Assembly: GCF_014636295.1 (NCBI RefSeq)
Contig: NZ_BMEC01000005.1
Coordinates: forward strand, 124,001-188,000
DNA: 64,000 bases
Source: Marivirga lumbricoides
GTDB lineage: Bacteria > Bacteroidota > Bacteroidia > Cytophagales > Cyclobacteriaceae
Direction: 5' to 3'
Part shown: piece after piece, positions 54,159 to 63,872 of the stretch
Layout of the letters: each line of letters opens with the position of its first letter
Numbering within the stretch: position 1 is the first letter of the stretch
Position numbers and translations under genes: made by a program
Notes under the pieces: generated by a model
The model's input: the letters and a program-made list of their open reading frames with translations, nothing else
Database searches by the model: none
Told to the model about the DNA's origin: nothing

Positions 54159-55361
54159 ATGAAAAAGCACAGATCTCCCTTACACAGCTCCAACGGCAGG
54201 CGTCAGTTTATTCGTCAACTATCTATGGGCATAGGAGCCACCACATTAGGCTTGCACGGTCTATCCTCTTTTGCGGGTAACAGAAGTATTCAGCCCTCAG
54301 AAAAAACTATGCAAAAACTTCAAAATGGAGAAAAACTAGGCGTTGCACTCGTGGGGCTTGGAGGCTACAGTACCGGCCAATTGGCACCTGCATTGCAGGA
54401 AACTAAGCTCTGTAAACTCTCAGGGATTGTAACAGGTTCACCTGAAAAGATTCCTGAATGGAAGAGAAAATACAATATTGCTGATAAGAATATTTACAAT
54501 TATGAAAACTTCGGGACCATCAAAGGAAATGATGATATTGATATTATATACATTGTTTTGCCAAATGGAATGCATGCGGAATACGCAATAAAAGCTGCTG
54601 AAACAGGAAAGCATGTAATTAGTGAAAAACCTATGGCTACTTCGGTAGCAGATTGCCAGCGTATGATAGATGCTTGTAATAAAGCAGGGGTGAAGCTCTC
54701 CATTGGCTACCGCCTACATTTTGAACCACATAATTTAGAAGTGATGAGGCTGGGACAAAAAGAAGTATATGGTGAGGTACAAAGCATAACTGCTGAAGAT
54801 GGCTTCAGAATAGGCCACGGAGGCTGGCGGTTAGATAAGAAACTATCTGGCGGAGGACCATTAACAGATGTGGGGATTTACTGTATCCAGGGTGCTATTT
54901 ATACAAAAGGTGAAATGCCTGTTTCTGTTACCGCAAAATACCATGAAGTAGATAATAAAGAGAAATTTGATGAGGTAGAGCAGGGAATTGATTGGCAATT
55001 GCAATTTGCCGATGGAACGGTAGCTGATTGCAAAACCAGTTATGCAGAAAATTTAAATTTGCTACGTGCGGAAACCAATAAAGACGAGTGGTTCGAATTA
55101 AGTCCGGCTTATTCCTACAGTGGAATAGAAGGAGATACCAGTAAAGGAGACATTGATTACAAGCAGGTGAATCAGCAGGCTTTGCAGATGGATGACTTTG
55201 CAGACTGTATTATCAATGACAAAAAAACGCCTGTTCCCGGAGAAATGGGTTTAAGGGACGTACATATTATCTATGCCATCTATGAAGCCGCTGATACTGG
55301 CAAAAAGATACAAATAGACCAGCGCAAAAAAATGCTGGATTGGAGAATTAAAGGAAAATAA
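54159..55361 (+). CDS. Tat-exported Gfo/Idh/MocA-family oxidoreductase
   Basis: 400 residues. A twin-arginine signal (NGRRQFIRQLSMGIGATTLG) indicates export of the folded, cofactor-bound protein. Rossmann motif ALVGLGGYSTGQLAPAL near residue 68; VISEKPMATSVADCQRMID with the conserved EKP near 152; DVGIYCIQGAIYTKGEMPVS near 240. This resembles periplasmic glucose-fructose oxidoreductases with tightly bound NADP. Substrate is probably a sugar but cannot be fixed from sequence. The gene has no obvious operon partners. Confidence 0.92.
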   Translation: MKKHRSPLHSSNGRRQFIRQLSMGIGATTLGLHGLSSFAGNRSIQPSEKTMQKLQNGEKLGVALVGLGGYSTGQLAPALQETKLCKLSGIVTGSPEKIPEWKRKYNIADKNIYNYENFGTIKGNDDIDIIYIVLPNGMHAEYAIKAAETGKHVISEKPMATSVADCQRMIDACNKAGVKLSIGYRLHFEPHNLEVMRLGQKEVYGEVQSITAEDGFRIGHGGWRLDKKLSGGGPLTDVGIYCIQGAIYTKGEMPVSVTAKYHEVDNKEKFDEVEQGIDWQLQFADGTVADCKTSYAENLNLLRAETNKDEWFELSPAYSYSGIEGDTSKGDIDYKQVNQQALQMDDFADCIINDKKTPVPGEMGLRDVHIIYAIYEAADTGKKIQIDQRKKMLDWRIKGK

Positions 55362-55390
55362 TGGTCGTTTTTTTTAGTTGAAGGAACAAT

Positions 55391-56992
55391 TTATTTTGCC
55401 AAATATTCTGCTTTAACTGCTTTTGGTTGATTTTGCTTTGCTTTAGGCTTTAATTTAAAAAATACTAATAAACTTATAATAGAAGTAATCAGCCAAAAGG
55501 CATCTACTACAAAAATCTGTAGTTGTTGTTCATTGAAAGTCTTCCAGATCCAGTTTCCTGTTATCAATCCATTAGCAAAGGGCACTATAAAGCCGAATAA
55601 GCTCCCTGATAATAAGCTATACTTATTAGTGAAATAGTTATCTTTCTTAGCGGAGAAGAGAATGGAAAGTACTAACCAACTAATGAAAAAAGCTTTGAAA
55701 ATTAACAGATGAGGTTGGGGGTCATTAGCATCTTTAAAGAGTTTAACTACCGAGAAAGTAAATGCTGTTACCGGGTACATACTTAATGAAATGGCTAAAA
55801 ATATGGCAGCAACCCATTGATTTGCTTTTCTTTTAAATGGAGTGTTGATTTTTTTATCCCTTGCTTCTACCCAAATAAGTACACCTGAAATGATGACAAA
55901 ACAGGTAATTATTCCAAATATGAAATAGATAATTTTTAAAGGGTATCCTCCAAAGTTTCCATAGTGAAGCTTGATGAGGAAATCCTGTACAGCTGCTATA
56001 TATGTTGTTTCTTTATAGGGATCTCTTTCAAATACAACTTCACCTGTAGCTGCTTTATAGGCTACCTGTCCTAAACCTGCAAACTGCTTATCATTTTCAG
56101 GTTTTACATCTACTATCACATGCATACTGGCATCTCCGTAATTTTGCAAAACTACTTGTGATGCATATACTCCTTCCCAATTTTGCTCTGCTTTTGCTAC
56201 CAATTCATTTACATCTACTTCATAAAATTGAGGTTTATGCATGTAGGTGAATGCTTTAACATTTGTAGATAAATCTTCAAACATTTTGTCTGAATTTCCA
56301 TCATATAATAATGAGGTGACAGGGCTTAGCATGACAGAACTTCCTATGATCAGCACTGCTCCTGTAACTGCATAAATAAATTGAAAAGGCAAGCCTATTA
56401 AGCCTAAAGCGGTATGAGCATCTGTCCATACAGTCTTTAATTTAGCCCAGGGTCTGAATACGTAGAAATTGCTGATTATTTTTTTCCAATGTACAATAAC
56501 TCCTGTCACAATAGCAAAAAGGAAAAAGAAAGCTACAAAACCAGACAGAAGATAACCATAGGGGTAGGGGATTTGAGCAAAAAAGTGTAGACGGTAGATA
56601 AATTCACCCAAAGTGAAATCCTGAAAATAGCTGTAATTTTCGTGAGTAGCCGGATCATGGTAGAAAAACAATCTGCTTTTATCAGCTTCATTAGCTGTAG
56701 TATCTTTGCTTGGTGTTGCGCTCACCATTACTCTTCTTTCCTGATGAATCTGGCGTATTGTAATATCTCGTCCACTTAAGTTATTACGAGCTGCTATAGA
56801 ATCCAAAGCAGTATTAAAATCAATGTCCATTTGTGAATTTTCCTTAATAGGTTGTTCACGTTCCCAGTTAATAATATCATCTCTGAAAAAGCTGATGGAA
56901 CCTGCAAAAAATATAACAAATAGGGCTACACTAATTACCAGACCACTAACTGTATGGGTATGAAACAGGACATTATAAATGCGATTACTCAT
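55391..56992 (-). CDS. PepSY-associated TM protein (siderophore/iron reductase type)
   Basis: 533 residues from the ATG at 56992, which overlaps the previous stop (ATGA). PepSY-TM layout: N-terminal span with FHTHTVSGLVISVALFVIFF, a periplasmic PepSY region, RLHFFAQIPYPYGYLLSGFV, then WTDAHTALGLIGLPFQFIYA, LIKLHYGNFGGYPLKIIYFI and further spans. Histidines in FHTHTVSG, RLHFF, DAHTALG and KLHYGNF are likely heme ligands for transmembrane electron transfer. Such proteins reduce Fe3+-siderophores. Last gene of the iron uptake operon. Confidence 0.9.
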   Translation of the reverse strand: MSNRIYNVLFHTHTVSGLVISVALFVIFFAGSISFFRDDIINWEREQPIKENSQMDIDFNTALDSIAARNNLSGRDITIRQIHQERRVMVSATPSKDTTANEADKSRLFFYHDPATHENYSYFQDFTLGEFIYRLHFFAQIPYPYGYLLSGFVAFFFLFAIVTGVIVHWKKIISNFYVFRPWAKLKTVWTDAHTALGLIGLPFQFIYAVTGAVLIIGSSVMLSPVTSLLYDGNSDKMFEDLSTNVKAFTYMHKPQFYEVDVNELVAKAEQNWEGVYASQVVLQNYGDASMHVIVDVKPENDKQFAGLGQVAYKAATGEVVFERDPYKETTYIAAVQDFLIKLHYGNFGGYPLKIIYFIFGIITCFVIISGVLIWVEARDKKINTPFKRKANQWVAAIFLAISLSMYPVTAFTFSVVKLFKDANDPQPHLLIFKAFFISWLVLSILFSAKKDNYFTNKYSLLSGSLFGFIVPFANGLITGNWIWKTFNEQQLQIFVVDAFWLITSIISLLVFFKLKPKAKQNQPKAVKAEYLAK

Positions 56993-57300
56993 AATGAAGA
57001 AATAGAAATTGGTGAGTTTTGAATTAGAAAATAAAGTATGGCTGATAAGAATAAAATAATAGCCAGATACACTGCCCAGGCTTTCCATCCATTTTTAAAT
57101 AAAAAAGGGATAATCATGAATGCACACCAAACTATAAAACCTGCAAACTTTAGCGTGAATAGTGCTACCCGATGATCTATTAAATGGGCAAGGATCAGAA
57201 AGAATGTAACCACAATCATAAAACCACCAATAAAGCCTGCAGTTATTTTAGCAAAGCGCTGATGGAATGAAGGGCTGAGGTGTTTTTTATTGGCTGGCAT
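56989..57300 (-). CDS. Small inner-membrane protein, DUF3649-like
   Basis: 103 residues with three membrane spans (ITAGFIGGFMIVVTFFLILA; FTLKFAGFIVWCAFMIIPFL; WAVYLAIILFLSAILYFLI). Size, topology and position between a DUF3325-like gene and a PepSY-TM gene fit the DUF3649 iron-uptake accessory family. It overlaps the PepSY gene by four bases and is 4 bases after the previous one. Confidence 0.75.
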   Translation of the reverse strand: MPANKKHLSPSFHQRFAKITAGFIGGFMIVVTFFLILAHLIDHRVALFTLKFAGFIVWCAFMIIPFLFKNGWKAWAVYLAIILFLSAILYFLIQNSPISISSL

Positions 57301-57304
57301 ATTA

Positions 57305-57634
57305 TTATAAAGTTAATTCCAGAAGTAGACCTAAAAGTAAAATACTCCCAATGCTCCATCTATTCATGTAGCCTAAGGGAGCCAGTATGACAACAAGGCT
57401 TGCTATCATTACCAGGCTTATGAGGTAGGCAAAGATTCCTGAGCCTACACCATAAACCATTAAACAAAATATAAAGCCAATTGCCAGATTACTTATTCCT
57501 ATTAATGTTGCCCAATATTTATTTTGGCGAATATAAACTTCCCATTTCCCGGGCTTTGGAAGTTCCGCCCGCTTTGATCTTTGATAGAATAACCAAAAAC
57601 CTGATAATATAAAGAGTAAACTAAGAGTGGCCAT
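57305..57634 (-). CDS. Small inner-membrane protein, DUF3325-like
   Basis: 109 residues from the ATG at 57634; a frame to 57667 is longer but less likely. Three to four hydrophobic segments (LSLLFILSGFWLFY; WATLIGISNLAIGFIFCLMV; LISLVMIASLVVILAPLGYM). Position in the operon and the YQRSKRAELP segment agree with DUF3325-type iron-uptake accessory proteins. Function at molecular level unknown. Confidence 0.7.
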   Translation of the reverse strand: MATLSLLFILSGFWLFYQRSKRAELPKPGKWEVYIRQNKYWATLIGISNLAIGFIFCLMVYGVGSGIFAYLISLVMIASLVVILAPLGYMNRWSIGSILLLGLLLELTL

Positions 57635-57716
57635 ATCTGCTAAAGAGTTATACAATAAGTGGCACAATGCCAGATAATTTTATATTCTTCTCCTTATGTT
57701 TCATTTTAAAGTTAAT

Positions 57717-57743
57717 TTGCCCGTTGCTCCAGGCAACGGGCAA
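57717..57743 (-). terminator. Strong hairpin between DUF4374 and DUF3325-like genes
   Basis: Perfect 11-bp stem TTGCCCGTTGC / GCAACGGGCAA with a short loop; minus-strand sequence after it is ATTAACTTT, a weak T tract. It probably attenuates rather than fully ends transcription, lowering expression of the last three genes. Confidence 0.6.
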
Positions 57744-57763
57744 GCTTTTATTACTTTATTACT

Positions 57764-58999
57764 TTATTGCTCCAGTTTGAATAAACCATAAACAGCAGCT
57801 GAATTAGTGATTTCTGCTCCCTTGGTTGCTGTAAGGTTCTGTGGATCTATTTCGTAAATAAAGATTCCTTCGTTATTAGTAATTTTAATATAAATCATAC
57901 CATTATCCTGAACCATATGATTAGCAAATGTGCCAGTAGGACCACCATAATGCACAGGAATACCATTTATATAATTTACTGTTTGATCCACTACATCTAT
58001 TATCGCTAGTTTTACATCTCTTCTACTCCACATGTCATCTTCAGTATAAGCATCTTTATCAAAGCTGAAAATACTCGCCAATACTTTATCGTCACCAATG
58101 TACTGGGCATTACATATTTTATAGCCGCCTGTTTTTTCCTCTACATTAAAAAAGTAACCTTCATCAAACACTTCTTCACCGGATTTTATTCTTAAAATAC
58201 CTGAAGGACGTGTTTCCTGAGGTGCACCTGCAGCTATGGCTGTGGGAGAAACAGTATAAATATCATTATTTTCTGTAGTGAAAATATGGCCTTGGGCAGC
58301 ATAAGCGCCAATAGGTCCTGTTCTTGGGTCAGTTATCACACCTTCATAAGAAAGATCCGGATAAGAATAGATGGCAACATAAGCTGAATCTGTTTGTGTA
58401 GAAGAAAAATCACTTGCAGCAATTTGGAAAAAAGGAACAAATAATTTATTCCCCCTAATTGTCATGCCTGAAAAGTAAGCTTGTTCACCTGAACCTCTTG
58501 TTGGCGTGAAAACACTTGTGGCTGTTTCAGTAACTTGTCCTGTTTCAGCATTTACCTGGTAAAATACAGCGTTTTCCGACCCCCCTCTTGGAATATTCAT
58601 TGCAATAAAGTTTCTATCATCTACCGGGTGGAACAAATGGGTTCTACCCATAGTAAATTGGATGTGTTTTTCTAAAGCTTTTTCCTCATTTAATTTATAA
58701 ACAGTTGCTACATTTGCATCAGTGTATGTAATAGTGGTTAAATAAGGTCCGGTTTGTTGATAAAAGTGATATCCCGATTGCTCAATTCCTCTGCCAATTA
58801 ATGAAATTTCCCCCTGCATCAATTCACCTTCCATTACTAAGTAGTCTGTAGAAACATCACTACTTCCTGTTGATCGAAGTGCTAATGTATAGGCACCAGT
58901 GTCATTATCAGGCCCTAAATCGTCATCTTTACATGAACTTACTGTAAATGCTATTATCAGTAAGCTTACTGATAGCTTCCAAATTGTATTGTTTCTCAT
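57764..58999 (-). CDS. DUF4374 lipoprotein, iron-uptake associated
   Basis: 411 residues; lipoprotein signal (SVSLLIIAFTVSSCKDDD). The body resembles a beta-propeller and matches DUF4374, with DYLVMEGELMQGEISLIGRG, HFYQQTGPYLTTITYTDANV and NEGIFIYEIDPQNLTATKGA. DUF4374 genes regularly accompany TonB receptors and PepSY proteins for iron or siderophores. It follows the receptor by 11 bases and probably works at the cell surface. Confidence 0.9.
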   Translation of the reverse strand: MRNNTIWKLSVSLLIIAFTVSSCKDDDLGPDNDTGAYTLALRSTGSSDVSTDYLVMEGELMQGEISLIGRGIEQSGYHFYQQTGPYLTTITYTDANVATVYKLNEEKALEKHIQFTMGRTHLFHPVDDRNFIAMNIPRGGSENAVFYQVNAETGQVTETATSVFTPTRGSGEQAYFSGMTIRGNKLFVPFFQIAASDFSSTQTDSAYVAIYSYPDLSYEGVITDPRTGPIGAYAAQGHIFTTENNDIYTVSPTAIAAGAPQETRPSGILRIKSGEEVFDEGYFFNVEEKTGGYKICNAQYIGDDKVLASIFSFDKDAYTEDDMWSRRDVKLAIIDVVDQTVNYINGIPVHYGGPTGTFANHMVQDNGMIYIKITNNEGIFIYEIDPQNLTATKGAEITNSAAVYGLFKLEQ

Positions 59000-59010
59000 T
59001 TGTATATGGT

Positions 59011-61455
59011 TTATTTGTTTTTAAAAAAATATCTGACTTTTAAATAGAATGCCCTGCCTGGCTTTTGTAACTTAAAATTGTCATAGAGCTCCGCATCAAA
59101 CAGATTGTTACAGCTTAAAGACATATTATATTTTCCATTTTGTAGGGAGTAACTAAAGTCAATGTTATGGGTAAATTGTCGAGGTATCGTTTTTTTATCT
59201 TTGCTGTTGCCATCGCTTTCCCAAAAGAGAAAATATTCCTCAAAAAAGCTGGCTCCATAACTAATGCCGAGCCTGTCACTCCCCATTATTACTTCGTTAA
59301 AACTGATAGTAGCATTGGTATTAGCAAATAAATAGGGTTGGTTTGGCACTTGATCCTGATAGTGAGGGTTAATTTTACCATCAAGATATTTAGCATTGTC
59401 TCTCTGAGTTTGGTATGTAGCATTTGCGTTGATCCTTAGTAAGGATTTATAAGTATACCCCACACTTCCTTCTACACCAAAAACTTCAACGGCATCTTCA
59501 TTTGTGAAGGAAGAAGTAGGATCGGAACTACCTACACTGGCCCTGATAAATCTTTCAATATCTCGTTTAAGGTAGTTCGCTTCTAAATTAATTCTGTGGA
59601 TAGCTGCGATATTGAATTCATAAAGGGCACCTATGTTATAGTTCATGCCTTCTTCCGGTTGCAGCAATACATTTCCCCGAAGATTGGCGCCATCTCCAAA
59701 AAGCTCATTTGATTCAGGCATTCTATAAGCTTTTTCTACTGACCCCTTAAACCTGAGATTAATTGTAGGAAGCAAATAGGAAAAAGCTGTTCCATAACCC
59801 ATGTAGGATTGTTCCAGGTTACGTTTAACCCTTTCAGGGTTACTATAAATATTGTCAGTATAATAAGTTTCTCCACCTAGTATGTAGTTTTTGGCAAATA
59901 GAGATAAGGTTACTCTTTCATCCCAGTCAAATTTATACCCCAGTCCAACTACAGTTTTCGTTAATATTTTGGGTTCTTTATTGGAAATTTCAAGTGGGTT
60001 GGCGGCATCAGATCCTTTTCTGTTGACTTGGTTGGTTGTATAATTGAGTACTACAGAATGGTTTTCATTCATGAGGTAGCTGAGGTTACCTCTGGCTATA
60101 AATGCATTATCTGTGAATTTATAAAGTGTCCTGTTTAATTCACCATCAGTGGGGTCGGCTTTTTCTACGTATGAACCATCCCAAAAGTAAGTTCTTGATG
60201 TGGTATCAATAGTTTGTGTATAGCCAAAGTTATAAGAGGCAAAACCATTTAACTCTAAACCCTTAATCAAGAGATCGGATTTTTTATAGCGAAAAGTTGG
60301 CATTATGGTACTGCTTATTTGCTTCCGCATGCCATATACTTTTTCCATGGTGGCCCCGGTTTGCTGTTCTTTTTCACTTTCTGATAAAATAACCCCTACC
60401 AAAAGCTGATCCGCAAATTTTTTGTTTACAAGGCCTATATCTATAATTCCGGATTTAGAATCATACGCATCATGAAAGCGTTCCACTTCCACTTTATCTT
60501 TTAAAATAACAGATCCTTCTTTTTTATTTACTGTTACTTTATATGAGTTATCAGAATAGTTCTGGAATAGATTAGCTCTTACAGTAAAACCTGTTTTATC
60601 ATTGGTATAACCACCACTTAATGCTGACCTGTGTGTATTGAAGGACCCGAATGTATAAGAAGCATCAAGGTAGGTACCTATATCCTGATTGGTAACAATA
60701 TTGACTGCGCCACCTAATGCATCGGAGCCTAGCCAGACAGGAACAACCCCCTTATATATTTCTATGCGTTTTGCTACATTAATGGGCAAATTGTTTAGAG
60801 TAAGGGATGAACCGAAGTTTTCCATGGGTATTCCATCTAAGAAAAACCTCACTTGATTTCCATTAAATCCGTTTAAGGAAAAATCGAAACGTGACCCCAG
60901 TCCACCTGTTTCACGAATTCTCACACCAGATACTTTTCCTAATACTTGATTTACATCCAGGTTTAAGTTTTGTAATGGTTTAGTATCTATCGAGGAGACA
61001 GCGTATGATTGTTCTCTTATTTTAGTAGCCTCTGATTTGCCTCTTACCTGTACTTCTTTTAATTCTTGTAAATCTTTAGTTAATGTAAAATGTAGTTGGG
61101 TATTTTCATTTTCTTTAACTGAAATTTTTTCTGTTAAGGTAGTGTATCCGATAGAACGGATTGTTAACAGGTGGTATCCTGTGGGAACATTTTCCAAAAT
61201 AAAATTGCCTTCAAAATCTGCTACTGTTCCAAGCTCAAGCTTTTCAATGACTATAGTGCTAAAGGGTATAACCTCTCCGTTTGAGTCTTTTACAGTACCA
61301 CTTATTACAGATTTGGTTGTTTGGGCCTCAAGAGAGAAGGCAAAAAGAGAGAACAGCATTACCAAAAGTGTTATTCTGGGTAGGTGTTGATTTTCTGATA
61401 ATTTTTGGTTTCCAAGAGCATTGAAAGCATTTTGTACGTAATTGTTTTTTTCCAT
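59011..61455 (-). CDS. TonB-dependent siderophore/iron receptor
   Basis: 814 residues. Signal peptide (ITLLVMLFSLFAFSLEAQ), a carboxypeptidase D-like domain (TVKDSNGEVIPFSTIVIEKL) near 52-130, a plug domain (VSGVRIRETGGLGSRFDFSL; YKGVVPVWLGSDALGGAVNI) near 150-270, and a 22-strand barrel ending FYLKVRYFFKNK. It imports an iron complex with energy from TonB. First gene of an operon with DUF4374, DUF3325-like, DUF3649-like and PepSY-TM genes; two Fur-like palindromes lie upstream. Confidence 0.95.
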   Translation of the reverse strand: MEKNNYVQNAFNALGNQKLSENQHLPRITLLVMLFSLFAFSLEAQTTKSVISGTVKDSNGEVIPFSTIVIEKLELGTVADFEGNFILENVPTGYHLLTIRSIGYTTLTEKISVKENENTQLHFTLTKDLQELKEVQVRGKSEATKIREQSYAVSSIDTKPLQNLNLDVNQVLGKVSGVRIRETGGLGSRFDFSLNGFNGNQVRFFLDGIPMENFGSSLTLNNLPINVAKRIEIYKGVVPVWLGSDALGGAVNIVTNQDIGTYLDASYTFGSFNTHRSALSGGYTNDKTGFTVRANLFQNYSDNSYKVTVNKKEGSVILKDKVEVERFHDAYDSKSGIIDIGLVNKKFADQLLVGVILSESEKEQQTGATMEKVYGMRKQISSTIMPTFRYKKSDLLIKGLELNGFASYNFGYTQTIDTTSRTYFWDGSYVEKADPTDGELNRTLYKFTDNAFIARGNLSYLMNENHSVVLNYTTNQVNRKGSDAANPLEISNKEPKILTKTVVGLGYKFDWDERVTLSLFAKNYILGGETYYTDNIYSNPERVKRNLEQSYMGYGTAFSYLLPTINLRFKGSVEKAYRMPESNELFGDGANLRGNVLLQPEEGMNYNIGALYEFNIAAIHRINLEANYLKRDIERFIRASVGSSDPTSSFTNEDAVEVFGVEGSVGYTYKSLLRINANATYQTQRDNAKYLDGKINPHYQDQVPNQPYLFANTNATISFNEVIMGSDRLGISYGASFFEEYFLFWESDGNSKDKKTIPRQFTHNIDFSYSLQNGKYNMSLSCNNLFDAELYDNFKLQKPGRAFYLKVRYFFKNK

Positions 61456-61543
61456 TCAACCAGTGAATTCTCTATTGACTTTATTCGGAGATACAATTGA
61501 ATCACTACTCTCGCTATGTAGATTGATTCTAATTTAGGGTAAA

Positions 61544-61560
61544 TCTAGAATCATTCCAGA
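61544..61560. promoter_or_regulatory. Fur-like box 1 upstream of the TonB receptor
   Basis: TCTAGAAT-c-ATTCCAGA, an imperfect 8-1-8 palindrome about 90 bases upstream of the receptor ATG. A wider inverted repeat (GATTCTAATTTA-ggg-TAAATCTAGAATC, 61525-61552) overlaps it. Shape and core (TAGAAT-n-ATTC) suit an iron-responsive Fur site; assignment is inferred. Confidence 0.5.
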
Positions 61561-61571
61561 TAAGAAGCAAA

Positions 61572-61594
61572 TTATTTAGAATAAGTTTAAATAA
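61572..61594. promoter_or_regulatory. Fur-like box 2 upstream of the TonB receptor
   Basis: TTATTTAGAAT-a-AGTTTAAATAA, inverted repeat with matching outer seven bases, centred 31 bases from box 1 (three helical turns). Shares TTAGAAT with box 1. Probably a second binding site of the same repressor. Confidence 0.5.
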
Positions 61595-61727
61595 AAATAA
61601 TCACTTATTGAAAGCTATATAATGATTGGGTTAAGTATAAAGATTGTAAGTCAGTACTTTAACCATGCAATGTGTTGAAATTGAAAGCGCGAATTAATTA
61701 CTTGTTTCAGTTAAGGAAAACCGGCAA

Positions 61728-62702
61728 TCATGAATAAACATCCTTCCATCTAAAACCTTCATTTTTTAAAAGGCCGCCTATTATGCTTCTTCTATGTTGT
61801 AATAACATGTCATTTTCTAAAGGGTCAATAAGATACTTATTAGGCTTGGGCAGTGGGAAGTCAGGAGCTACGTCTTTATCTAAAGTTCTGTGAAAATTAT
61901 GCTCCATATGCAGAAGGAGGTGATTAATTGAACTTCTTAGGGGCGTTATTTCCAGATGAAAGTCTTTTAGCGTAATGTCTCCTAAAATCTGGCTTATGGC
62001 TTCATCCAGAGAAGCAAGGTTTATACTAAATGAACTGGTATAATCTGCGTTTCCATAATAATGAAGTACTGGGTAAGCTTCGTGGTTTACGGTGTGGGTA
62101 TCTATCATTTCCTGTAAGGAGGAGAACTTTTGGTAACAATAGGAGGGGGATTTATTTACTAAATTTTTAGCTACTTCTTCAGGGTTGGTGCCCAGGTTTC
62201 TTATAGCTAAAGCCAATGATCTTTTATGGATAACTGCATTGGACACCGAAATGAGATAGGTCATTGCTGTAGTGAAGAATATAAACCCAAAAAAAGAGAA
62301 GATACTTGTTAATATTTTAAATGATGGTGAAATAGGTTTAAAATCACCCAGGCCCATAGTGGAAAGTGTATAGCCAGCAAAGTAAAACCTTTCAGTTGAT
62401 GTTGCTACCAACCCGCTGGAGCTCACTATTGAGGCTTGATCAGAAGAGTAGACAAGGTATAGGCCTACCCATACCATCATAACCCAGGCACTGAAAACTA
62501 CAAGGTTTACAATCAATCCACTGTAGCTAAAAATACTTCTACCAATTAACTTAACACCCAGCTTAATTATTTTATGGCTAACGAGAGAAAAGAAGCGGGT
62601 AAGCATTGCTGCCCCACTTCCTGACATTGTAGTGTAAAAGAAATCATACATTACTATGGCTAAAATGCTGATTCCGCTAATAAGGGAGAAATTTTCATTC
62701 AT
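61728..62702 (-). CDS. Two-TM potassium-channel-like ion channel
   Basis: 324 residues. Hydrophobic segments near residues 6-25 and 60-85, a pore loop with TLSTMGLGDFKP near 113-124 and a second pore helix (KILTSIFSFFGFIFFTTAMTYLISV) form an ion-channel domain. The filter TMGLGD differs from the usual TVGYGD. The C-terminal 160 residues are a soluble domain. Likely K+ or non-selective cation channel in the inner membrane. Confidence 0.8.
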   Translation of the reverse strand: MNENFSLISGISILAIVMYDFFYTTMSGSGAAMLTRFFSLVSHKIIKLGVKLIGRSIFSYSGLIVNLVVFSAWVMMVWVGLYLVYSSDQASIVSSSGLVATSTERFYFAGYTLSTMGLGDFKPISPSFKILTSIFSFFGFIFFTTAMTYLISVSNAVIHKRSLALAIRNLGTNPEEVAKNLVNKSPSYCYQKFSSLQEMIDTHTVNHEAYPVLHYYGNADYTSSFSINLASLDEAISQILGDITLKDFHLEITPLRSSINHLLLHMEHNFHRTLDKDVAPDFPLPKPNKYLIDPLENDMLLQHRRSIIGGLLKNEGFRWKDVYS

Positions 62703-63089
62703 AAAGAGTGCTCTCTTATATTATCTATCATTTTTTATAAAAAGAGAGAATATAGGTTGTTAAATTTTACGAGGTCTTTTTAATGGGAGTTGAGCCTTAT
62801 GCAGATAATTTGCGGAGAGGCTCACAATCATGGATGGTTTTGTTATATATCTCCTTTAATATCACCTCTATAAATGAGATGTTGTTTCAACAGATTTTAC
62901 ATTACCTCATATTACACATTATATTTCCAGAGGGGAATACTATCTTGTTGTCCTTAGACTAATTTGAAATCGATTGTGGTTTTGTGCAATAGATCAGAGT
63001 TCAATGTATTAAAAGGATTTACATTCAATTAATGGATTACATTCTCATTAAATAAAAATGATAATTTCCGCCTTAATGGGTTCAATAAA
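62703..63089. other. 387-bp intergenic region, nothing specific seen
   Basis: A+T-rich spacer downstream of the DUF2306 gene and upstream of the ion-channel gene (both minus). A fragment AGAGGCTCACAA at 62816 resembles the GAGGCTCACAAC string in the 285-bp units, but the similarity is short. No gene or hairpin of note. Confidence 0.4.
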
Positions 63090-63719
63090 TTAAATTTGCT
63101 TTGGAGTCATTTTATATTTTGAGTTTTTATTTCTCACAATAAAATAGGCAATAATGAGATTTGGTACCCAACATAGCCAGGAAACTATTCTATAGGCCGG
63201 GATAAATTCTCCAAAAACATTAGTTAAAACAGGAAGCCAAACTCTTAAAGTTACTGCAGCAAAGCAAGCAGCAAAACTAAATATCATGTAGTTTTCGTGC
63301 TTTACTCTATTCCCTTTTTTAATAGCTATAAAACCCAAAATGGTTGTGCTTAACCAAATAATTCCTAAGGTAGAAAAGCCAATTTTGGTAATGATTCCAC
63401 CAGTTGCAAATAATGCAATATATAGTCCGCAAATTCCACTTACTAAAACTGAAATCACATATGCTTTACCGATTACCCTATGTATTTTTACGTTTTTCTT
63501 CCTTAATTTATTATTAAACTGCAACCAACCTATTAAAAGAGCAAGTCCTCCGGGAACTATATGTCCGTAAAATCCAATATTCCATAAATTGTCATTTAAA
63601 AGTTCAGCCGTTTTCGATGATAATAGTCCAAATTTCCTGTCAATCATAAAATATATGACAGGATATAGTCCTACGAAGGCAGATAGAATACATAATACAG
63701 TCCACGAGAATCTTTTCAT
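63090..63719 (-). CDS. DUF2306 membrane protein
   Basis: 209 residues with about six membrane segments. Conserved DUF2306 features: GHIVPGGLALLIGWLQFNNK, KIHRVIGKAYVISVLVSGI and KHENYMIFSFAACFAAVTLR. The pattern of histidines in membrane segments (H53, the KIHR His and KHENYM) suggests heme or metal binding, unproven. Function unknown; the gene has its own spacer regions on both sides. Confidence 0.85.
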   Translation of the reverse strand: MKRFSWTVLCILSAFVGLYPVIYFMIDRKFGLLSSKTAELLNDNLWNIGFYGHIVPGGLALLIGWLQFNNKLRKKNVKIHRVIGKAYVISVLVSGICGLYIALFATGGIITKIGFSTLGIIWLSTTILGFIAIKKGNRVKHENYMIFSFAACFAAVTLRVWLPVLTNVFGEFIPAYRIVSWLCWVPNLIIAYFIVRNKNSKYKMTPKQI

Positions 63720-63872
63720 TTATTTTTTAGTTGTAGCCTCTACCGGCAGATGTTAGTTGCTTTATAGCGAACTATTTTTCATGATGCTATTACAGATAAT
63801 TTTAATTCCATTGATTCTTCCTCACAATTGTCCTTATGTATATAATCTCCTTGATGCATTCTTTCTTTTTGA

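Noticed and set aside
61456-61727. tRNA or small RNA gene in the spacer beside the TonB receptor
   Set aside because: No cloverleaf or CCA-type end; palindromes there are better explained as operators.
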